Assembly (NCBI GenBank): GCA_016928955.1
Contig: JAFGJV010000005.1
Location: forward strand, 1 to 44,832
Direction: 5' to 3'
Origin: Spirochaetales bacterium
GTDB taxonomy: Bacteria; Spirochaetota; Spirochaetia; Treponematales; UBA12059
DNA: 44,832 nucleotides
The translations under genes and the position numbers were made by a program. Under the pieces are notes generated by a model that worked only from the letters and a program-made list of their open reading frames with translations, did no database searches and was not told the DNA's origin. This document shows, piece by piece, positions 8,269 through 16,516 of the stretch (position 1 is the first letter of the stretch; every line of letters begins with the position of its first letter).

Positions 8269-10353
8269 TCAGAAACCGGCTAGCTCACGTTCCAGAATGG
8301 CTATTTCCTCCCGGATCCGAGCTTCCTTCTCCGCCTTGCATTTGGGGCAGGAGAAGTGCTCGCCGGCCACGTATCCGTGTACGGGGCACACGGAGAACGT
8401 GGGCGTGACCGTGTAGTAGGGAATGCGGTAGCGCGACGCCACAGCTCGCACCAGATCCCTCACGGCGCGCCAGTCCTCCACCGCCTCGCCCAGGAACATG
8501 TGGAAGACGGTGCCGCCCGTGTAGCGCTTCTGAAGGGACTCCTGGTGGTCCAGGGCGGCAAAGAGGTCGTCCGTGTGGTCAACGGGAAGCTGGGTAGAGT
8601 TGGTGTAATACGGCTCGTCCCCGCCGGCGCTAATGATTTCCGGATACCGGGACTTGTCGTGCTTGGCCAGGCGGTAGGACGTGCTCTCGGCCGGCGTGGC
8701 CTCCAGGTTGTACAGCTCTCCGGTGTCCTCCTGCAGGTCAGAGAGCCGCTGGCGTAAATGGTCCAGCACTTCCTCCGCAAAGGCCTTGCCTTCGGGCGCC
8801 GCCAGGCCCTTGCTCAGGAAATTGAGACAGCACTCGTTCATGCCCACCAGGCCTATGGTGTTGAAATGGTTGTCGAAATTCTTGAGATAGCGCTTTGTGT
8901 ATGGAAACAGGCCGCCATCGAGCAGCCGGGAGCACACCTTGCGCTTGATGGTCAGGCTCTTGGCCGCCAGGTCGGTCAGCCTGTCCAGGCGCTTATAGAA
9001 TTCCCCCTTGCCCTCGGACAGGTAGCCTATCCTGGGCAGGTTCAGGGTAACCACGCCGATAGAACCGGTCAGCTCGTCAGAGCCAAAAAGTCCGCCGCCG
9101 CGCTTGCGCAGTTCCCGCTTGTCCAGCTGGAGGCGGCAGCACATGGAGCGTACGTCGCCGGGGTCAAGGTCCGAGTTGACGAAATTCTGGAAATACGGCG
9201 TGCCGTACTTGGCCGTCATCTCGAACAGCAACTGGGCGTTGGGACTGTCCCACTCAAAATCCTTGGTAATGTTGTATGTCGGTATGGGATACTGGAAGCC
9301 CCTGCCGTCGGCGTCGCCGCCGAGCATGAGCTGAATGAACACACGGTTGACGGTGTCCATCTCCGCCTGGCAGTCGCCGTAGGTGAAATCCTGCTCCTTG
9401 CCTCCCACCACGGCCGGCCTGTCCCGCAGGTCCGGCGGGCACACCCAGTCCAGCGTGACGTTGGTAAAGGGAGCCTGGCTGCCCCAGCGGCTGGGCGTGT
9501 TCACCCCGAACATGAAGGACTGGATGCACTGCTTGACTTCCTCGTCCGACATGGCGTCGACCCGGACGAAGGGTGCCAGGTAGGTGTCGAAACTGGAAAA
9601 AGCCTGGGCTCCGGCCCACTCGTTCTGGAGTATGCCCAGGAAATTGACCATCTGCTGGACCAAGGTGGACAGATGCTTGGCCGGCGAGCTGGTGATCTTG
9701 TCAGGCACTCCGCCAAGGCCCTCGGCTATCAGCTGGCGGAGCGACCAGCCGGCGCAGTACCCTGAGAACATGGACAGGTCGTGGATGTGAAAGTCCGCGT
9801 TCTTGTGCGCCTCGGCAATTTCCTCGGGATAGATGTTCTTGAGCCAGTAGTTGGCGGTGACGCTGCCGGAATTGTGGAGGATGAGGCCGCCCAGGCTGTA
9901 GTTGACATTGGCGTTTTCCTTGACGCGCCAGTCCACCTGGGCCAGGTAGCCGTCCATGGTGGAGCTGATGTCCAGCATCAGTTTTTGGGCGTCGCGGACG
10001 GCCTGGCGTTTTGCCCGGTAGAGTATGTACGCCCTGGCCACTTCGGCCTCCCGGGCTTCTATCAGGGCCATCTCGACCAGGTCCTGGATCTCTTCTATGG
10101 CTGGTATCGAATTCGGGTGGCGCCCCGACTGGAGAAGCCCAAGGCGGGTTTCCACGTCGGTTACGATGCGCTCCACCTGGTCCCTGTCCGCCACGCCCCG
10201 GACCGCGCGGAAAGCCTTCTCTATGGCGGCCGCTATCCTACCGCGGTCATAGCGCTCCACGGAGCCCGAGCGCTTGGCCACCCATCGGCCGCCGTCGTCC
10301 GAAGCTCCAAGAAAAGACTTCCATTCAGGAAAAACGTCCCCTGGCTCGCCCAT
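8269..10353 (-). CDS. nrdD: Class III (anaerobic) ribonucleoside-triphosphate reductase, main catalytic chain
   Basis: Reduces ribonucleotides to deoxyribonucleotides without oxygen. Residues about 24-115 form an ATP-cone regulatory domain (VAKRSGSVERYDRGRI), followed by the ten-stranded NrdD barrel. Cys405-Cys406 in RSMCCRLQLD are candidates for the thiyl-radical cysteine. Near the C-terminus is the zinc-binding part CPVHGYVAGEHFSCPKC (residues 656-672). The chain then ends with a charged helix EEIAILERELAGF instead of the usual glycyl-radical tail (RxxGY plus WNxGK), which is on the next gene. The start ATG lies 2 nt after the nrdR stop, with a G-rich ribosome-binding site inside nrdR. Regulation by NrdR is expected from the operon and promoter. 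Confidence 0.93.
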   Translation of the reverse strand: MGEPGDVFPEWKSFLGASDDGGRWVAKRSGSVERYDRGRIAAAIEKAFRAVRGVADRDQVERIVTDVETRLGLLQSGRHPNSIPAIEEIQDLVEMALIEAREAEVARAYILYRAKRQAVRDAQKLMLDISSTMDGYLAQVDWRVKENANVNYSLGGLILHNSGSVTANYWLKNIYPEEIAEAHKNADFHIHDLSMFSGYCAGWSLRQLIAEGLGGVPDKITSSPAKHLSTLVQQMVNFLGILQNEWAGAQAFSSFDTYLAPFVRVDAMSDEEVKQCIQSFMFGVNTPSRWGSQAPFTNVTLDWVCPPDLRDRPAVVGGKEQDFTYGDCQAEMDTVNRVFIQLMLGGDADGRGFQYPIPTYNITKDFEWDSPNAQLLFEMTAKYGTPYFQNFVNSDLDPGDVRSMCCRLQLDKRELRKRGGGLFGSDELTGSIGVVTLNLPRIGYLSEGKGEFYKRLDRLTDLAAKSLTIKRKVCSRLLDGGLFPYTKRYLKNFDNHFNTIGLVGMNECCLNFLSKGLAAPEGKAFAEEVLDHLRQRLSDLQEDTGELYNLEATPAESTSYRLAKHDKSRYPEIISAGGDEPYYTNSTQLPVDHTDDLFAALDHQESLQKRYTGGTVFHMFLGEAVEDWRAVRDLVRAVASRYRIPYYTVTPTFSVCPVHGYVAGEHFSCPKCKAEKEARIREEIAILERELAGF

Positions 10354-10355
10354 GC

Positions 10356-10826
10356 CTAATCCCCCCCGCGAGCGCTCTCCAAGCGCTCGATTTCTTTTAC
10401 GAATTCGTCCATCGACTCGAATTTGCGGTACACGCTGGCAAAGCGTATGTAAGCCACCTTGTCCAGTTCGTAGAGTTTGTGCAGGGTCATGCGGCCCAGT
10501 TCTGCGGAAGGCACCTCGTTAGTGCCCTTGCCCACCATGGCGGCCTCGTCCTCTATCTCGTTGAGGATATTTTCTATGGTAAGCTGGGAAACAGGCCGCT
10601 TCTCAAGGGCCCGCGACAAGCCACGCTCAAGTTTGGCGCGGTCAAAGGGCTCACGCCGCCCGTCGCGCTTGACGACCATCAGCGGCTTTTCCTCGATGCG
10701 CTCGTAACTGGTGAAGCGGAAACCGCACGCCAGGCACTCCCGCCTGCGGCGTATGCTCTCGCCATTGGCGAGCGTGCGTGAATCTATAACCCTGTCGTCC
10801 ATGGACAGGCAGTGGGGGCATCTCAC
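10356..10826 (-). CDS. nrdR: Transcriptional repressor NrdR
   Basis: A 156-residue repressor of ribonucleotide reductase genes. The zinc ribbon starts at once with MRCPHC (Cys3, Cys6) and continues with CLACGFRFTSYE. The ATP-cone that senses ATP/dATP follows (MVVKRDGRREPFDRAKLERG). The length and both domains are typical. The start is GTG at 10826, with GGAGG 10 nt upstream; a later start would remove the first zinc ligands. It is the first gene of the nrdR-nrdD unit and is preceded by two NrdR-box-like sites, so it probably controls its own operon. Confidence 0.96.
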   Translation of the reverse strand: MRCPHCLSMDDRVIDSRTLANGESIRRRRECLACGFRFTSYERIEEKPLMVVKRDGRREPFDRAKLERGLSRALEKRPVSQLTIENILNEIEDEAAMVGKGTNEVPSAELGRMTLHKLYELDKVAYIRFASVYRKFESMDEFVKEIERLESARGGD

Positions 10827-10880
10827 GGCGCGGGAACCTCCGAAACGTGCTCAGCGGAAAACAGACGGGCGTTGCCTAAC

Positions 10881-10897
10881 TTGGTATGGTTCTTGCA
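10881..10897 (+). promoter_or_regulatory. Possible sigma-54 promoter facing the small helical protein gene
   Basis: TTGGTATGGTTCTTGCA matches the -24/-12 pattern TGGCACG-N4-TTGCW except for two C-to-T changes in the -24 half. GG (10883-10884) and GC (10895-10896) have the required 10-nt gap. It shares the spacer GTTC with the stronger sigma-54 site at 24568. The start would be near 10908, about 300 nt before the gene at 11205. Confidence 0.35.
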
Positions 10898-10906
10898 TTG
10901 CCACGC

Positions 10907-10922
10907 ATACTACAAATGGTGG
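10907..10922 (-). promoter_or_regulatory. NrdR-box-like site, downstream copy
   Basis: ATACTACAAATGGTGG agrees at 11 of 16 positions with the NrdR box consensus ACACWATATATWGTGT. It lies exactly 32 bp (three helical turns) from the second copy at 10939-10954, which matches the known pairing of NrdR boxes. It is about 17-32 bp downstream of the predicted transcript start. Confidence 0.55.
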
Positions 10923-10938
10923 ATACATAGCACCTACC

Positions 10939-10954
10939 CCACATGATATAGTGG
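10939..10954 (-). promoter_or_regulatory. NrdR-box-like site overlapping the -10 element
   Basis: CCACATGATATAGTGG agrees at 12 of 16 positions with ACACWATATATWGTGT and has CCAC/GTGG dyad arms. It covers the predicted -10 box of the nrdR operon promoter, so a bound repressor would block RNA polymerase. Confidence 0.65.
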
Positions 10955-10973
10955 GTCAGCTAGGTCCTGTCAA
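10945..10973 (-). promoter_or_regulatory. Promoter of the nrdR-nrdD-nrdG-lhr unit
   Basis: Read on the minus strand: -35 TTGACA (10973-10968), a 17-bp spacer and -10 TATATC (10950-10945). The transcript should start near 10938, leaving a leader of about 110 nt before nrdR. The -35 and spacing are ideal. Confidence 0.7.
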
Positions 10974-11110
10974 TACTGAAAGAGGACGTAAACCGATTAA
11001 CGAATGTAAATTTTCTATAGCCCATCCTGGGCCCAAGCCCGCGCCCTGGCCAAAACACGTCAAAGCTTCGTACCACCGAACAGGAATGTGCGAAGAACGC
11101 TTGCCTTTTT

Positions 11111-11138
11111 GTCTCCACGGGGCGAATGTAATGGAGAC
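11111..11138. repeat. Short inverted repeat in the nrdR/11205 intergenic region
   Basis: GTCTCCA (11111-11117) and TGGAGAC (11132-11138) are perfect 7-bp arms around a 14-nt loop. No U-run follows in either direction, so it is not a standard terminator. It could be an operator or a leader hairpin of the gene at 11205. The rest of the 10827-11204 gap holds the nrd promoter and boxes, and otherwise nothing that I recognise. Confidence 0.35.
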
Positions 11139-11204
11139 ACAGGCATCCGTGCCTGGCCGGTATCACATTACCCATACGGCTCGTCCGTTCAAGGAGGACA
11201 ATCC

Positions 11205-11555
11205 ATGGCTTTTTCCGACAAGATCAAAACCATCGTCGAGCAAAGTTTGGCCGCGTCCAAGGAAATTCTGTCCAAGGTGGGCGACAAGGCCCAGCAGTGG
11301 GGCGAGCTGGGCGTGCTGAAGATGGAAATTGTCCAGCTCCGGTCCCAAGCACAGAAGCTGACCGCAAAGCTCGGGGCCATAGTCTACGAAACCCTGGTCG
11401 AGAAGGGCCAGCAGTCGGTCACCAAGGATTCCCCGGCCGTGAGGGAAACCCTGGCCCAGCTGTCCGCCTTGGAAACCCAGATTGACGACAAGGAAGCACT
11501 CTTTGCCACCAAGGGCGGCAAGGAAGACGACCTTAAGGACGACGATATCAGGTGA
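11205..11555 (+). CDS. Small all-helical, coiled-coil protein of unknown function
   Basis: A 116-residue, charged protein that is almost certainly all helical: MAFSDKIKTIVEQSL, then a central coiled-coil-like stretch (LKMEIVQLRSQAQKL) and an acidic tail KEDDLKDDDIR. It has no signal peptide, membrane segment or cysteine. The start ATG at 11205 has a textbook AAGGAGG 7 nt upstream; the frame is open further up, but that part is non-coding in appearance. I do not recognise a family. Size and make-up recall small cytosolic envelope- or stress-associated helical proteins, but no function can be given. It is followed by a strong hairpin shared with the convergent methyltransferase gene. Confidence 0.75.
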   Translation: MAFSDKIKTIVEQSLAASKEILSKVGDKAQQWGELGVLKMEIVQLRSQAQKLTAKLGAIVYETLVEKGQQSVTKDSPAVRETLAQLSALETQIDDKEALFATKGGKEDDLKDDDIR

Positions 11556-11565
11556 GTCCCCGCGG

Positions 11566-11595
11566 GGGCCGCCGGCATCCCAAGGCCGGCGGCCC
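11566..11595. terminator. GC-rich hairpin between convergent genes
   Basis: A perfect 11-bp stem GGGCCGCCGGC (11566-11576) with GCCGGCGGCCC (11585-11595) and an 8-nt loop. It sits exactly between two convergent stop codons. There is no real U-tract, so it may be a weak bidirectional terminator or a 3'-end stabiliser. Confidence 0.5.
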
Positions 11596-12375
11596 TTACG
11601 CCGTTTCCTTCTTGCCTATCCTGCACACGTACATGGGCCCGGAGCCACCTGCCTTGTCGGGCAGGAACAGAAGTCCATAGTCCGTGCGCTCGGCGCCCTC
11701 AACATCTTCAGGCGCGTCCAAGAACACATCCTGCCCATATTTTTTCACGAGCCTGGACACGGGGCCGTCGTTTTCCTCGGGGGACAGGGCGCAGGTAGAA
11801 TACACCAGCGACCCACCGGGGGCCAGCATGAGGAAAGCGCTGGACAAAAGAGCCCACTGTCTCTGGGCCAGGAAACGCACCCTGGCCGGCGTCCACGCGT
11901 CCAGGGCACTCTGGCTTGCGAGCACATGGCGCTCGCTTGAGCAGGGAGCGTCGAGCAGTATGGCCCTGAAGCGGCCGCGCTCGCTGGGCCTCCCCCCGGC
12001 CGCCGCCGCGTCAAATCCGGATACCCTGACCCGCGGCCTGAGCTCGGGGGGCAGGTGGGCGTCCAGCACGTCGGACAGGCGGCGCCGGCGGTCGCTGGAC
12101 AGCTCGTTGGCGAGTATGGTGGCCCCCGGCGGCAGGCGGCTGGCCATCACTAGGGTCTTGCCCCCGGGCGCGGCGCAGGCATCCAGGATTTCCCCGTGTT
12201 CGGGAAGGCGCAGTACCTTGGCGGCGGTCACAGACGCCGAGTCCATACGGTACGGCGCCGCAAGTCCAGCCGCGTAGTCCACGGCGTCCGTGGGCCCCAT
12301 GAGGGCATCCCTCAGGTCGGTCCAGCGGTGGCCGTACAGGGCGGAAAAGTTGGCGTCGAATTCGCGCTCTCCCAT
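11596..12375 (-). CDS. RNA (cytosine-5) methyltransferase of the NOL1/NOP2/Sun (RsmB/RsmF) family
   Basis: Transfers a methyl group from S-adenosylmethionine to C5 of a cytosine in RNA, most likely rRNA. Visible motifs are DACAAPGGKT (SAM-binding motif I), LLDAPCSS (motif IV with the release cysteine) and YSTCALSPEEN (motif VI with the catalytic cysteine in TC). At 259 residues it is the core catalytic domain only, without the N-terminal NusB-like domain of RsmB or the PUA-like tail of RsmF. The ATG at 12375 is chosen because AAGGAGG lies 6 nt upstream on the minus strand; the 29 extra codons before it look non-coding. The exact target base cannot be read from the sequence. Confidence 0.9.
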   Translation of the reverse strand: MGEREFDANFSALYGHRWTDLRDALMGPTDAVDYAAGLAAPYRMDSASVTAAKVLRLPEHGEILDACAAPGGKTLVMASRLPPGATILANELSSDRRRRLSDVLDAHLPPELRPRVRVSGFDAAAAGGRPSERGRFRAILLDAPCSSERHVLASQSALDAWTPARVRFLAQRQWALLSSAFLMLAPGGSLVYSTCALSPEENDGPVSRLVKKYGQDVFLDAPEDVEGAERTDYGLLFLPDKAGGSGPMYVCRIGKKETA

Positions 12376-12564
12376 GTCCGTCCTCCTTCGAGCCGCGGGG
12401 CGTCTTCCGAACGACACCCGATCGTCCTTTGCCGTGGTAAGCCCGCGGATGGCGCTGGGCACACTGTGCAGAATGTTGGAAAGCGCCTATCTTTTCAAGC
12501 GCTCGTCGGCACGGTAGCCGCCACCACGATTGACAACATCTTCCGCCGGATGGGAGAATCCAGC

Positions 12565-13680
12565 ATGCGCGATTATTTCGACCAGGCCAGGGAAGGCGTT
12601 CGTCAGAGGATACGGGAAGCCCTTGAGGCCAGTTCCCTGCGCTGGGACAGGGCCGCGCCCGGCATGGGACAAGACGCCGCTCGGAGGCTGATGGATTTCG
12701 CGGTCCGCGGCAAGATGATACGCGGCGTCCTGGTCAAGCTGGGCTATGAACTGGCCGCCGGAAGGACAGCTTCCGGCACGGACCTTGAGGCCCTTGAAAA
12801 AGCCGGGGCGGCCATGGAGCTGTTCCAGTCCGGGCTCCTGGTACATGACGACATCATGGACCGCGACACCACGCGGCGGGGCTTCCCGACCATGCATGTA
12901 GGCTACGAGCGGACGCTGTCCGACGCCGGTTACGCGGAACCCGCGCATTACGGCGTGGCCTTGGGCATCTGCTCGGGCGACCTGGCGTATTTTGCCGGCT
13001 TTGGCATACTCACAGCCCTGACGCTTGCCGGCGACGCGGCGCGCGAAGCAGCCCGGATAGCGTCTGACGAGTTGTGCCTGGTAGGAGCCGCCCAAATGAC
13101 GGACGTGGCCAACGGCGCGGCAAACTCGGGCACGCGCAACGCCTTTGGCGATGGCCCTTTGGAGCCTACGGAAGCCGACATCATTCGCCTGTATCGCTAT
13201 AAGACCGGGCGCTACACCTTCAGCCTACCCCTGGCCATGGGAGCCGCGCTTTCAGGAGCCGGCGCTAACGCGCGCCATGCCCTGGAAGCGGCCGGCGAGG
13301 AACTGGGCATACTCTTCCAGATCAAGGACGACGAGCTGGGCCTCTTTGCCAACGAGGCGGAGCTCGGAAAACCCTTGGGTTCGGACCTGCGTGAGGACAA
13401 GAAAACCCTCCTCCGCCATCTCCTCTTCAAGTCGGCCGCCCCGGACGACCAGACGCGCCTGGCAGCCATATTCGGCAAGCATGAGCTTGACCCCGAGAGT
13501 CTGGAATTTGTGCGCGCCGCCGTGGTCAGCTCGGGAGTGCAGGCCGAACTCGCGCATCGCATGCAAGCCTGCGCCAACGCAGCCCGGTCTGCCCTGGGCG
13601 ACCTTTTGGACAGGGCCCCCGAGCCTGCCGCCCGCGCCTTCAGGGAACTGGTGGCCTACAGCCTGGAGCGCTCATCGTGA
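12565..13680 (+). CDS. Polyprenyl (farnesyl/geranylgeranyl-type) diphosphate synthase
   Basis: A 371-residue trans-prenyltransferase that condenses isopentenyl diphosphate with an allylic diphosphate. The first aspartate-rich motif is LVHDDIMDRDTTRRG, and the second is FQIKDDELGLFANE, in the DDxLG form seen in many geranylgeranyl diphosphate synthases. GKMIRGVLVKLGYELA matches the conserved GGKxxRP-like helix in a less usual form. Start ATG 12565 has GGGAG 8 nt upstream. The frame is open to 12196, but the upstream part lies antisense to the methyltransferase gene and is not credible. Product length (C15, C20 or longer) cannot be decided by eye. The next gene overlaps its stop, so the two are probably co-translated. 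Confidence 0.9.
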   Translation: MRDYFDQAREGVRQRIREALEASSLRWDRAAPGMGQDAARRLMDFAVRGKMIRGVLVKLGYELAAGRTASGTDLEALEKAGAAMELFQSGLLVHDDIMDRDTTRRGFPTMHVGYERTLSDAGYAEPAHYGVALGICSGDLAYFAGFGILTALTLAGDAAREAARIASDELCLVGAAQMTDVANGAANSGTRNAFGDGPLEPTEADIIRLYRYKTGRYTFSLPLAMGAALSGAGANARHALEAAGEELGILFQIKDDELGLFANEAELGKPLGSDLREDKKTLLRHLLFKSAAPDDQTRLAAIFGKHELDPESLEFVRAAVVSSGVQAELAHRMQACANAARSALGDLLDRAPEPAARAFRELVAYSLERSS

Positions 13681-14270
13681 ACCGTGGATTGCCCGAGGGC
13701 GTTCGGCAAATTCTGTATGCCGTCCTTGCGATGGCCGCACTACCGGCTGGCGCCCAAACCCAGGATCCCTACGCCGGCCTGTCCGACAGCCAGCTGGACG
13801 GCATACGATCGGCCTTCTACCAGGCCGCCGATTCCATGGAAGCCACCATGGGCGCCATCCGCTCGATGGAAGCAGAGCTGGGCGGTCCCGCCGGTTCCTG
13901 GCCGCTGGTGGCCCGGGCATACAGGGCTTCCCTGGAAGGCCTCATCGGCAAGCACCATCCCAGCCTGATGGAAAAATTCCGCAGGGTCAACGCGTCCCTG
14001 GACGCCTGGCGGGGCCTGGTCGAGGCGGCTCCGCTTTCGCTCGAACTGCGCTTTCTCCGCTATTCGTACTTTCTCCAGCTGCCTGGCATCTTCGGTGTGG
14101 GCTCGTACCTGGAACCCGACCGGAAAGCCCTGCTCGAGCTTCTGGAAGCCAAGGCCGACGCGCGCGTGCCGCCTGGCCAGCGCCGCGACATGATCGAGTG
14201 GCTTCTCAAGGAAGGCAAGCTGCCGGCCAGGGACCGACAAAGACTCGAGCGCGTGCTAGCCGACAGCTGA
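13677..14270 (+). CDS. Small secreted (periplasmic) protein of unknown function
   Basis: A 197-residue protein with a likely signal peptide (hydrophobic ILYAVLAMAALPA, cleavage after A26 in AGA-QTQ). The mature part is predicted mostly helical and contains SFRYSYFLQLPGIFG-like wording (RFLRYSYFLQLPGIFGVG). GTG at 13677 overlaps the stop TGA of the prenyl synthase gene (GTGA), indicating translational coupling. I do not recognise a domain. There is no lipobox cysteine and no catalytic motif. The context with an isoprenoid enzyme gives no clear job. Confidence 0.75.
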   Translation: MNRGLPEGVRQILYAVLAMAALPAGAQTQDPYAGLSDSQLDGIRSAFYQAADSMEATMGAIRSMEAELGGPAGSWPLVARAYRASLEGLIGKHHPSLMEKFRRVNASLDAWRGLVEAAPLSLELRFLRYSYFLQLPGIFGVGSYLEPDRKALLELLEAKADARVPPGQRRDMIEWLLKEGKLPARDRQRLERVLADS

Positions 14271-14305
14271 GTACGCGCTCGCCCCGAGGGTAGCGCCAGG
14301 TCTTC

Positions 14306-16444
14306 TCACTTGTACACGTCGCCCAAAGCGGCGCGTAGCATGCTTTCTATGTCTTTGTGGCCTAGCCGAACGGCCATGGCCAGGGCGTCGTCCTCTACCC
14401 AGTCGGTCAGGCGCAGGTCTGCCCCGGCGGCCATGAGCTGTTTCACCGCGGACGTATTGCCCGCCTGAACCGCCTGCATGAGGGCCGTTTCTCGCTTTCG
14501 CTCAATCACGCCGCTGGCCTTGCCCTTAAGGAGGTCCATGCGCGCGTTTGTATCAAGCTTGAGGCCAAGTACATAGTCGATCATGGCCTTGTTGCCAGAA
14601 CGCACGGCGTAGCCCAGGGCTGTGTAGCCCTCAAAAGAGACGCGGTGGACGTCGGCCCCTTTCTCGACCAGATACTTGGCGATGGTTACGTTGCCCGACT
14701 CGCAGGCGGCCAAGAACGGCGTGCGGTAGGGGTACAGCTCAAGCCCCACACTGGCGAGCTTTGGCTCCAACTCAGCACCTGAATCAAGAAGAAGTTTCAC
14801 CATGTCGAGCGACCCGCTTATGGCCGCGTCGCCCAGCATGGAATCACGGTGGGTTGGCCACATTGCGTTGAGCGCGTAGCCTTCAGCCAAGAGGAAGCGA
14901 ACTATGTCCAGTCGGCTGGCCATGATGGCGTCTTCCAGTATCTGCTTTTTTTCAAACATGCCAAGCTTGGCCGACGGCGACGTGTATACCGTCTTGAAGC
15001 CGCCTGTGTCGTTGGCAGCAACCCGCTCGAGCAAGAGTTCGTAGGTGCTTGGCGCGTAGTCGGGATACTCTTCCTTGAGGCCTCCCTTGTCCAAAAGATA
15101 GCGGTACAGTTCGGGGTTTTCTTTCTTGGCCGCGCGGAGGGCAGTCTCCATGTCTTCCTTGGGCAGATCCTGGCGCCGCTCAAGCAGAAGGTCAACGATC
15201 TCATAGGACTTGGTTATGGCATGCCAGCGCACGGCCATGGTCAAGGGATAGATAGCTAGCTTTTGGGCCGCAAGAAATGCTGTGAGATTGGGTAGTTCCT
15301 TGCGAAGGGCTGCCGCGCTTCCTGCATAGATGGCGCCCATGAGCGGATGCTCGGTGGCCCCTGCCTTGAGGAGGGCCGAGGCCAGGTCTGCGCGCAGGTC
15401 GGCACGGGCGGCGAGCATGGCTGTCCAGCCCTCGTCGTTTGGCTGGTTCACGTCCACGCCCGCGTCTATGAGCGCCTTGACCGTTGGGAAACTGCCGCTT
15501 GAGGTGGCAAACAGTATGGGCGAGCGCTGTTTTACGTCGTTCCTGGTGTAGTTTATGGTGCTCGAGCCCATGAAAAAATCGCTGACAAAGGCGGTGGCAG
15601 ACTTGGCGTTTATGTTGGCCCCGGCCTCTATGAGGAGTTTGCACACATCCGCATAACCTCCACGGGCGGCCATCATAAGCGGCGTGTACTTGTACTCCGA
15701 TACGGCCGCGTCCACTTTTGCCCCGGCGGCAAGCAGGAGGCGAACGCAGTCGGCATGCCCCATCGCAGAGGCGGCCCACAGGGGCGTGGCTTTAATGTAG
15801 CCAGACAAGCATGCGCTTGATTCAGTCTTGGCTTGCTGTTGTATTGCCTGTTCCACCAGGTCGGCGTATCCATGGAGTGATGCCTGAACCAAAAATGGAC
15901 CTGGGTCAGCGGTTCCATATCCGTTGCCGAAATTATTAACGTTATACGATGAGTGGGGCGCACGAAAAAAAAGCGACATGACTGCGTGGCTGGGTGTTTG
16001 CAATGCAAGAGCGTACAGCTTGTAGCTTGAGCCTACCGTGCATCCCTTGGCTATCAGGTAGTCCACGGTGGCCGGCTGTTCTAGCTCGGCCGCCCGTATA
16101 AGGGCGCGCTCGCCGCTTTCCTGGTCGAACCATCCGCGATCTACTATGGCCTTGACCACATCCAGCCGCCTGTGGGCAACGGCCAGTTCCAGGGGCGTGG
16201 CGTCCTTGGGGCTGACCACATACTCTCCCTCGCCCACGCCCTGGCTGACCAGGGACAAAGCGCGGCTGTAATCCCTGAGCTTTATGGCCCGCATGAGCGG
16301 GGCCGCGCTGGCTATGGTGCCGCCCTCGCCGTAGGCCTGGTCGCCGCCCATTTCCAGCATTTTTGACACGGTGGCGCACGAGCTTAAGACAAGGGCTGAA
16401 AGCGCCAGGGCGCACACGAGCGAACGAAAAGGTCTGTTCTTCAT
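14306..16444 (-). CDS. Ankyrin-repeat lipoprotein
   Basis: A 712-residue protein with a lipoprotein signal peptide (LVLSSC, lipidated Cys23), followed by many 30-33-residue ankyrin repeats. Clear ones read TPLMMAARGGYADVCKLLIEAGANIN, then GWTAMLAARADLRADLASALLKAGA, GYTALGYAVRSGNKAMIDYVL and ETALMQAVQAGNTSAVKQLMAAGADL, with about 12-15 units by eye. It should be tethered in the cell envelope and bind other proteins. ATG 16444 has AAGGAG 7 nt upstream. It is the last of three minus-strand lipoprotein genes. Base composition is somewhat lower in GC than the neighbouring housekeeping genes. The partner is unknown. Confidence 0.88.
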   Translation of the reverse strand: MKNRPFRSLVCALALSALVLSSCATVSKMLEMGGDQAYGEGGTIASAAPLMRAIKLRDYSRALSLVSQGVGEGEYVVSPKDATPLELAVAHRRLDVVKAIVDRGWFDQESGERALIRAAELEQPATVDYLIAKGCTVGSSYKLYALALQTPSHAVMSLFFRAPHSSYNVNNFGNGYGTADPGPFLVQASLHGYADLVEQAIQQQAKTESSACLSGYIKATPLWAASAMGHADCVRLLLAAGAKVDAAVSEYKYTPLMMAARGGYADVCKLLIEAGANINAKSATAFVSDFFMGSSTINYTRNDVKQRSPILFATSSGSFPTVKALIDAGVDVNQPNDEGWTAMLAARADLRADLASALLKAGATEHPLMGAIYAGSAAALRKELPNLTAFLAAQKLAIYPLTMAVRWHAITKSYEIVDLLLERRQDLPKEDMETALRAAKKENPELYRYLLDKGGLKEEYPDYAPSTYELLLERVAANDTGGFKTVYTSPSAKLGMFEKKQILEDAIMASRLDIVRFLLAEGYALNAMWPTHRDSMLGDAAISGSLDMVKLLLDSGAELEPKLASVGLELYPYRTPFLAACESGNVTIAKYLVEKGADVHRVSFEGYTALGYAVRSGNKAMIDYVLGLKLDTNARMDLLKGKASGVIERKRETALMQAVQAGNTSAVKQLMAAGADLRLTDWVEDDALAMAVRLGHKDIESMLRAALGDVYK

Positions 16445-16516
16445 ACAAGCTCCTTCAACAAGCTCTGGATTCGTTTGGCTGGGATTATTTTCTTAGTCCC
16501 CGAAACCAATTCAATT

